A DNA stretch of 64,000 nucleotides from NCBI GenBank assembly GCA_903813345.2, contig CAIIXF020000004.1, forward strand, positions 26,165,985 to 26,229,984, given 5' to 3'. The first letter of the stretch is position 1. Each line of letters starts with the position of its first letter. The notes under the pieces are model-generated. The model saw only the letters and a program-made list of their open reading frames with translations, was not told where the DNA came from and ran no database searches. This DNA is from Owenia fusiformis (taxonomy: Eukaryota > Annelida > Polychaeta > Sabellida > Oweniidae). Positions 57,655 to 64,000 of this stretch are shown here, in pieces. A program made the position numbers and the translations under genes.

Positions 57655-59215
57655 TTCAGATGTGCGGAGGCGCCAGCCAAAAGTGCCGAGTCCACGCACA
57701 AGATACCTTTGAAATTTTTAGAGCTGTAAGACGCGTAATTTCTGATTTTAATTGTTCTGACTATATTCATTTGCTTCGTCATGTATACATCACTCTACAG
57801 AGCTGATGTCTTAGAGTATTCGAGAACAGTTTTTCTGACGTTGTGACTACCAATTCAGCTGTATGTCTACGTGATAAAACAGACGTGATACTTCCAACAA
57901 ACAAAACAAATAAACTGACCATAAAAACTGAAGAAAGTTTAGCAAAGAAATGAGATGTATGATATTACAATGGACGAAATGCATGGGTCATGCATGCTTG
58001 CCAGCTGGGATATAAGGTGATGCTGATTTTTTAAATATGAAGTTACCGAAGATCGTTCCAAAATAAAGTAAGCCCAGGCTGTGATGATCAATACATGCAT
58101 TATGAGTAATGTGGCCGAGATAGGACTTCCAACGTACCGATCGACCAATCAGAAATGGATATTCAGATGTGCGGAGGCGCCAGCCAAGAGTGCCAAGTCC
58201 ACGCACAAGATACCTTTGAAATTCTTAGAGCTGCAAGACGCGTTATGTCTGATTTTAATGTTTTGACTATATTCATTTGCTTCGTCATGTATACATCACT
58301 CTACAGAGCTGATGTCTTAGAGTATTCGAAAACAGTTTTTCTGACGTTGTTACTACCAATTCAGCTGTATTTCTACGTGATAAAACAGACGTGATACTTC
58401 CAACAAACAAAACAAATAAACTGATCAAAAACACTGAAGAAAGTTTAACAAAGAAATCAGATGTAATTATAATATTACAATGGACGAAATGCATGGGTCA
58501 TGCATGCTTGCCAGCTGGGATATAAGGTGATGCTGATTTTTTAAATATGAAGTTACCGAAGATCGTTCCAAAATAAAGGAAGCCTAGGCTGCGATGATCA
58601 ATACATGAATTATGAGTAATGTGGCCGAGATAGGACTTCCAACGTACCGATCGGCCAATCAGAAATGGATATTCAGATGTGCGGAGGCGCCAGCCAAAAG
58701 TGCCAAGTCCACGCACAAGATACCTATGAAATTCTTAGAGCTGCAAGACGCGTTATTTCTGATTTTGATGTTTTGACTATATTCATTTGCTTCGTCATGT
58801 ATACATCACTCTACAGAGCTGATGTCTTAGAGTAATCGAGAACAGTTTTTCTGACGTTGTGACTACCAATTCAGCTGTATTTCTACGTGATAAAACAGAC
58901 GTGATACTTCCAACAAACAAAACAAATAAACTGACCATAAAAACTGAAGAAAGTTAACAAAGAAATGAGGTGTATGATATTACAATGGACGAAATGCATG
59001 GGTCGTGCATGCTTATTATTTTTAATATGAAGTTACCAAAGATCATTCCAAAATAAAGGAAGCCCAGGCTGTGATGATCAATACATGCATTATGAGTAAT
59101 GTGGCCGAGATAGGACTTCCAACGTACCGATCGGCCAATCAGAAATGGATATTCAGATGTGTGGAGGCGCCAGCCAAAAGTGCCAAGTCCATGCGCAAGG
59201 TACCTTTGAAATAGT
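57655..59215. repeat. Tandem repeat, unit about 480-510 bp, four copies
   Basis: ATTCAGATGTGCGGAGGCGC starts at 57655, 58161, 58671 and about 59150; another copy lies at 54711. Each unit carries a short frame starting MDIQMCGGASQ, with a hydrophobic IFICFVMYTSLYRADVLE segment. The frame's length varies between copies through point changes (stop after FLTL in some, longer at 58155-58394). Confidence 0.85.
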
Positions 59216-60235
59216 ACTTGGGGCATTTAGAACAGTTGGTCTATGGAGATCCCTCGCCTATCAGGGGTGTAGACAAACTGAAAGAATGAATAATTAGGTG
59301 TTGGATGGTACTTCTGCAGAGATCCATAAATGACACCAAAGGCATTCGCGTCTAGAAATCCAATCAGAAGTTGGGTCTGGGGGTGCGTCTATATTATTAT
59401 TATTATTATGTTTATTTTCCCTCCAAGATAGGAGATAAATATATAATAATTAGGATACATAAATTGCATTGAAAGTATATAATAGTGAATGATATATATG
59501 AACATCAAGTATACGTAACTATACTGTATGTACTAATCATAGAGCCATAATATAGAGCCATATTTGGACAGACTGAAGAAGAAATGAATTTTTTATAAGC
59601 ATCCACAAGTATATTGAGCATGCAAGGTTCAAAACCTGAATGAAAATAATAAATAATATCCAATTATAAAAGGCTAATGGCAATATTGTAATTTAGTAAA
59701 ATTCGGTAGAAATAGGCGATTGTTAACAAAATCGACGAAAGCTGAGAAGGTGTTTTTTGACCCCCATGTCAAATAAATGGTTATATCTCAAGCCAGGGTT
59801 GTTGAGAATAGTTCTATTTTATATTGTTTTGTTGCACATTAAATTATTTTTAAAATGATATACTGTATCACCGTTGGTGTGCATGTTAAAAATTGAATAT
59901 TAATCAAAAATATTGGCTAGGGGGGGGGGGGGTTGTTGTTGGCCCATCCTGTATGTTTGTTATGACAATTCATAATCTTATTGATAAAGACAACTCAAGA
60001 GAAATTAACCAATCACTTTGACAATTTTTACTCCCCCCCCCCCCACAATAATCCGTTGCCAATTTGCCGCTTTATGTTAATCATTGTCAACAATTATGTT
60101 TGTCATTGTTACAATGTACTGAATTATTGTTAATACTTAAGGTAACTGGAATTGATCATTTTAAACAATGTCTTTATCTCACTTGAATGATTGATGATAA
60201 ATGTTTTCAATTTATTTTGTACAATTATTAGTGTT
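59216..60235. other. No gene recognised; ATT microsatellite, G-run and C-run
   Basis: A short (ATT)n lies at about 59388-59410. An 11-12 base G run at about 59921 and a C run at about 60032 are near-mirror images about 110 bp apart, and could pair as a hairpin. Confidence 0.45.
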
Positions 60236-60239
60236 GCCT

Positions 60240-60420
60240 CATAAGACTGTTTGAAAGGGGGTCAAACTACGACCATGAATGTTGAGCAGTGAGAACAATA
60301 TATTCACCGACGTACCAATTGGCCCCAACAGCCCCAGCTATGTCTTGGCAAACACCGTCGTTTGATACAGTAGCTAGGCACAAACGATGGCGTGTGTATC
60401 GAAAGAACCCCGCCTTGACT
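60240..60420 (+). pseudogene. Family 2 copy C (fragment)
   Basis: LFERGSNYDHEC then in-frame TGA, followed by AVRTIYSPTYQLAPTAPAMS and the RWRVYRKNPALT segment, as in 48444-48640. It is directly followed by the start of the next copy. Confidence 0.55.
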
Positions 60421-60429
60421 TCATAATTT

Positions 60430-60850
60430 TAAAATTCCGTACTCTGGAGATGTAAATAATTGATGGTGACATTCATTTCAGGCTAATGTAGAAAAAACCC
60501 ATTTCCTACACCATTCACACCTAGAATTACCCTCTACAACATGTTATAACACGGTCATTGCGAGGTGGAGCATAGCTTTGGTTCAACTGTGCAACGGACG
60601 AATACCAGCGAATAGATTTGTTGGGACGTTTGTAATGCAGCGGTCACTGTTTGAAAGGGGGTCAAACTACGACCGTGAATGTTGAGCAGTGAGGACAATA
60701 CATTCACCGACGTACCAATTGGCCCCAACAGCCCCAGCTATGTCTTGGCAAACAACGTCGTTTGATACAGTAGCTAGGCACAAACGATGGCGTGTGTATC
60801 GAAAGAACCCCGCCTTGACTTATGAAGTGCCCCGCGTAGATTGGCTAAAA
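60430..60850 (+). pseudogene. Family 2 copy D (longest 3' exon)
   Basis: After acceptor TTTCAG near 60482: ANVEKTHFLHHSHLELPS, ARWSIALVQLCNGRIPANRF and MQRSLFERGSNYDREC, a TGA, then AVRTIHSPTYQLAPTAPAMS to YEVPRVDWLK. It shows that the 51.27 kb exon and the 48.44 kb ORF are parts of one exon. Confidence 0.55.
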
Positions 60851-61339
60851 GTTTAACCAAAGTGCGGGATGTCGCTACTCTGCTACAATGCGAGTATAAC
60901 TAATTATAAGGACTCAATATTCGTTGGATAACGTTACAAACAGTTTTATTTACCAGTTAAAAGTATCAGATGTTCGAAATTATAAAAAAACATGTTTGGA
61001 TATTTTTAATTATTTAGTAAAGCTATGTGCTATATCTATCAGAAATACGGTACGACCCTGTACCACATTTTTCAAGAGCATTTCTATGTCTATTTATGGC
61101 TTGTTGTGGCAGAGCATACCGAAATACAGTGGCTCATTTCAAACTAACACATGTTATTTTTGTATTAAGTGGTTCATCTTCGTTAAATAAAGTACTATTC
61201 AATATAACTCATACAATCCTGTTTAATTATTGGCACGTTCCGACAATAATTTGAGTTTTTTCTTTTAAAAAGATTCTTGTGTTAAGATGCATATCTCGTT
61301 AGGATCTATTTTATTTATTAATTATTTTAATTTTAAATC

Positions 61340-61501
61340 TTATAACAGGATTTCGATATGAGCGGAGTGGAGGAAATGATAGCCGACAGAGAAGGCGCCA
61401 GGAACGCTGAGGACGTAAGCCTGATTTTGCGGATACCGAACAATAGCCCCTCAAGCGCCGCTCAAGCGGCCGTGGCAAACACTGTCTCAAGCATCTGGTG
61501 A
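61340..61501 (+). pseudogene. Family 1 copy C, internally shortened third exon
   Basis: After a TAACAG acceptor: DFDMSGVEEMIADREGARNA, then DVSLILRIPNNSPSSAAQAA and a stop after SSIW at 61501. The middle part seen at 48860-49060 is deleted in frame, so the short frame stays open. Confidence 0.5.
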
Positions 61502-61724
61502 TCCCTTCCAACGAGATGTATTAATGTTTATCTTAAAGATGCTTTCACGGTGTTCGAAATGCTAAAAAAATGCAGATATAACTCTATGGTATATATATAG
61601 GGATATAGGATTGAAAAAATGATGATCAATTATATTATAAAAAATTATTGTGTTAACATGCGTATCTCGTTGGGGTATATTTTGTTTATGTATTATCTTT
61701 TAAAAGGAAAAAAATCTTATTTCA

Positions 61725-61985
61725 ATACTATGATGAGCGGGGTAGAAGAGATGATCGCCGCAATACGGCAAGAAAGCGATAAAGACGCCAGGAAAGCCCC
61801 CTCCGCCTAACTCACCAGTAAAAAGCAAGGGCGGCTCCCTATTAAAAGAGGCCAAAAATAAAATCAAAAGCTGGACTAAAACGCCCGCGTCTTTTGTTAA
61901 GTCGGAAACAACGAGCGCCGTTGAACATAAACGACCACGAAACGACGGGGCTGTTATAACTGAATACAACCACAGATGGGTCCTG
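61725..61985 (+). pseudogene. Family 1 copy D
   Basis: MSGVEEMIAAIRQESDKDAR then KAPSA and a stop at 61810. Shifted continuation (KSKGGSLLKEAKNK, SFVKSETTSAVEHKRP) runs to about 61975. It shares the basic middle segment with copy B. Confidence 0.5.
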
Positions 61986-61989
61986 TGCT

Positions 61990-62471
61990 AAGACAAAATG
62001 GAAAATGGAATAAACTGAAAGATGAAAAATCCATCAGGACCATCTCCACTTTTAAGAATAAAATAAGGGGACATTTAAGCACTGGTCCAAATGTCAATAC
62101 TACAAGCAACTAAAGCTATCTTTAAAGCATGAAACAGTCCTAAATAAAACCAGATGTGACCTTTTATTCAAATCACAAAAATTCTCTCACAATTTTACTG
62201 ACACTGATGATAATCTTTGTGCCTGTGGTAAGCCTGAGACACCTAAAAATGTATTTTCTCCTGTGAGCGCCATATCTCCAACGACAACAGCTAATGACCA
62301 CCCTAGAGCAGAAGAACCTAATAGACCACCTACCCAGAACCAACCAAGACAAACTTGATTTTTTTCTTTTTGGTAACAATATAAGTATTGTCGAAGACAC
62401 AACTCTTAAAGAAAGTGTTATAAAATTTATCCTTTCCCTAAATAAGCTACCCTATCAGCTAGCCTATAATG
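61990..62471 (+). pseudogene. LINE reverse-transcriptase C-terminal relic, second family
   Basis: Frames encode CDLLFKSQKFSHNFTDTDDN then LCACGKPETPKNVF, and later LMTTLEQKNLIDHLPRTNQD and FFLFGNNISI..KFI. This fits the LCSCG-x-ED..H..L..C zinc-like motif and the LLFG..-type ending of LINE ORF2 proteins. Frameshifts lie between the parts, and the end is cut by the foldback element at 62472. Confidence 0.6.
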
Positions 62472-63232
62472 TTAAGGTGCTATGGAAGTTAACAGGAAAT
62501 GACAAAACAGGAAGTGACATTTTTTGCATTTTTAGATATTTTTTGAATAAAGATAACAGAGTTCTGGTTTGACCTCCAGTCAATTTAAGTATTTCCAAAT
62601 ATCATTTACATGACCAGGATCACAATGTGCATGGTCAGAATGACCCTAAACATGATGAAATAACCTTTTTAGCCCTTTGAAAGTGTGACTGAAAAAAAGC
62701 TAAAAGTAGGAGCGTAGGGAAGGTCACTGAACAGAATCTTTTGAATTTTTCAGAAAATGTGCCCAATATATTGCTCTAAATGATACAATCTTTGAAAATT
62801 TGATATCATTCATAGAAAAAGAAAAAAATGAAAAAACTGATTTGAAAAGCGATCTATTTTCCTTTTTATGACCGCCATTTTTGTTTAAGACAATTTTCTA
62901 AAATTTCAAAGATTGTACTAGTTAGAGCATTATATTGGGGACATTTTCTGAAAAATTCAAAAGATTCTGTTCAGTGACTATTCCTACGCTCCTACTTTTA
63001 GCGTTTTTTCAGTCACACTTTCAAAGGGCTAAAAAGGTTATTTCATCATGTTTAGGGTCATTCTGACCATGCACATTGTGATCCTGGTCATGTAAATGAT
63101 ATGTGGAAATAGTTAAATTGACTGGAGGTCAAACCAGAACTCTGTTATCTTTATTCAAAAAATATCTAAAAATGCAAAAAAAATTGTCACTTCCTGTTTT
63201 GTCATTTCCTGTTAACTTCCATAGCACCTTAA
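62472..63232. mobile_element. Giant foldback element, 761 bp, TTAA at both ends
   Basis: The left arm starts TTAAGGTGCTATGGAAGTTA and the right arm ends TAACTTCCATAGCACCTTAA. The arms are nearly identical mirrors for about 350 bp each (GTTCTGGTTTGACCTCCAGT, AATGACCCTAAACATGATGA, TGCTCTAAATGATACAATCT and their complements) around a small centre near 62840-62880. Confidence 0.9.
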
Positions 63233-63299
63233 GAAGCGATTGGCAGCTCATTTAAAATTGTAATTCTTTATATACTATGAACAAATGTAACATGAAATG

Positions 63300-63560
63300 A
63301 AAAAATGTCCCCGTGCTTTTGGAAAGGATGAGAGTCAGCGCTCACTGGCGGAAACATTGAAAAATGCCTTACCCAAAAATATAAAAAAAGCGAAAAAATA
63401 CTCCTCAGTGTAGTTGCTCATCCAAGATATCAAACCGGGTAGAGAAATGTCCCATTACAGTAAGTTGATTTTATCAATTTCATTTTAGAATGATGCATTT
63501 TTTAATTCTATAGTAAATAATCAAAAATTACTTCGTGTGAAAGTTTCCTTTTCCTTTTCG
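63300..63560 (+). pseudogene. Family 1 copy E (first exon end and intron)
   Basis: GTGCTTTTGGAAAGGATGAG resembles the PMLLERM segment of 41561-41857. CCCATTACAGTAAGTTGATT and the following intron sequence match 41850-41960 closely. The coding part is otherwise unrecognisable. Confidence 0.5.
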
Positions 63561-63689
63561 TCCATTGCCAAGTTTCTGTGTCAATATTCAGATTATTAGG
63601 ACATAGTCTACCACCAAAATCCCCCAATATAGTAAGTAGTATCGTAAAGAAGCAAGTGTAAAATATAACGAAAGTCATACCTCAAACAA

Positions 63690-63930
63690 CCACCCTGTAA
63701 TCGGCATTTTCCATTATCGACGCTGTAGAAGTTACTCGTCCATGTTGTCGAGTATTTTGCATTGTCAACGCTGTAGAAGTTACTTGGGCGTCCATGTTGT
63801 CGGGTATTTCGCATTATCAACACTACATGTAGAATCACATCCTCAGGCGACCACGTAGTCGAGCATTTTCCATTGTATCTACATGCAATAATATTATATA
63901 AGTCGAGCATTCCCTATTGTCGGCACTGCT
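63690..63930. repeat. Short tandem repeat, about 55-65 bp unit
   Basis: Repeats of GCATTTTCCATTATCGACGC, TGTAGAAGTTACTCG and TCCATGTTGTCGAGTATTTT, three to four imperfect copies. Minus-strand ORF 63608-63910 is a product of the repeat. Confidence 0.65.
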
Positions 63931-64000
63931 TGTGAATGTTTCCCGCAGGCCTGCTTTCCGTGCAATGGTCATTACCCGTAAAAAACTAGATATATACAAA

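Overview
This is eukaryotic DNA, most likely from a marine invertebrate. A lophotrochozoan such as a bivalve mollusc is my best guess, inferred from the invertebrate-type sarcoplasmic calcium-binding protein, the repeat types and the AT-rich, intron-rich layout; no marker proves it. There are no bacterial operons. Most long open frames are repeats or transposon remains, and the host genes are short exons with clean GT-AG borders and matching phases.

Layout. (1) 1.3-3.1 kb: CCGT-type microsatellite and a 136-145 bp satellite. (2) 3.2-9.2 kb, plus strand: last six exons of an unidentified gene (about 433 residues), interrupted by tandem copies of its own exons, then an 88 bp satellite to 10.4 kb. 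(3) 21.8 to 12.0 kb, minus strand: a four-exon sarcoplasmic calcium-binding protein gene (178 aa) whose introns hold a mariner-like MITE, other foldback elements and a 2 kb array of 27 bp repeats. (4) 22.4-28.3 kb: minisatellites and mariner-type elements. (5) 28.5-39.65 kb, plus strand: a complete ten-exon gene for a 508-residue type I membrane protein with six EGF domains, again with exon-edge tandem arrays and inserted elements. (6) 41.5-51.5 kb and 60.2-63.5 kb: scattered pieces of a Polinton/Maverick-like element (family B DNA polymerase C-terminus) and of two unidentified multi-copy gene families. (7) 42.74-48.40 kb: an LTR retrotransposon remnant of the Ty3/gypsy kind. Between its integrase and its polypurine tract it carries an intronless p53-family gene, with DNA-binding and tetramerization regions separated by a frameshift, and a second unidentified ORF. 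(8) 51.5-59.2 kb: duplicated segments and a roughly 500 bp tandem repeat. (9) 56.3-57.1 and 62.0-62.5 kb: LINE reverse-transcriptase C-terminal remnants, plus two TTAA-bounded foldback elements.

Most notable are the p53-family gene inside an LTR element and the repeated pattern of tandem arrays built from exon edges (splice site plus part of an exon) in two unrelated genes. Exon joins were worked out by eye from splice sites and phase; no database search was possible.
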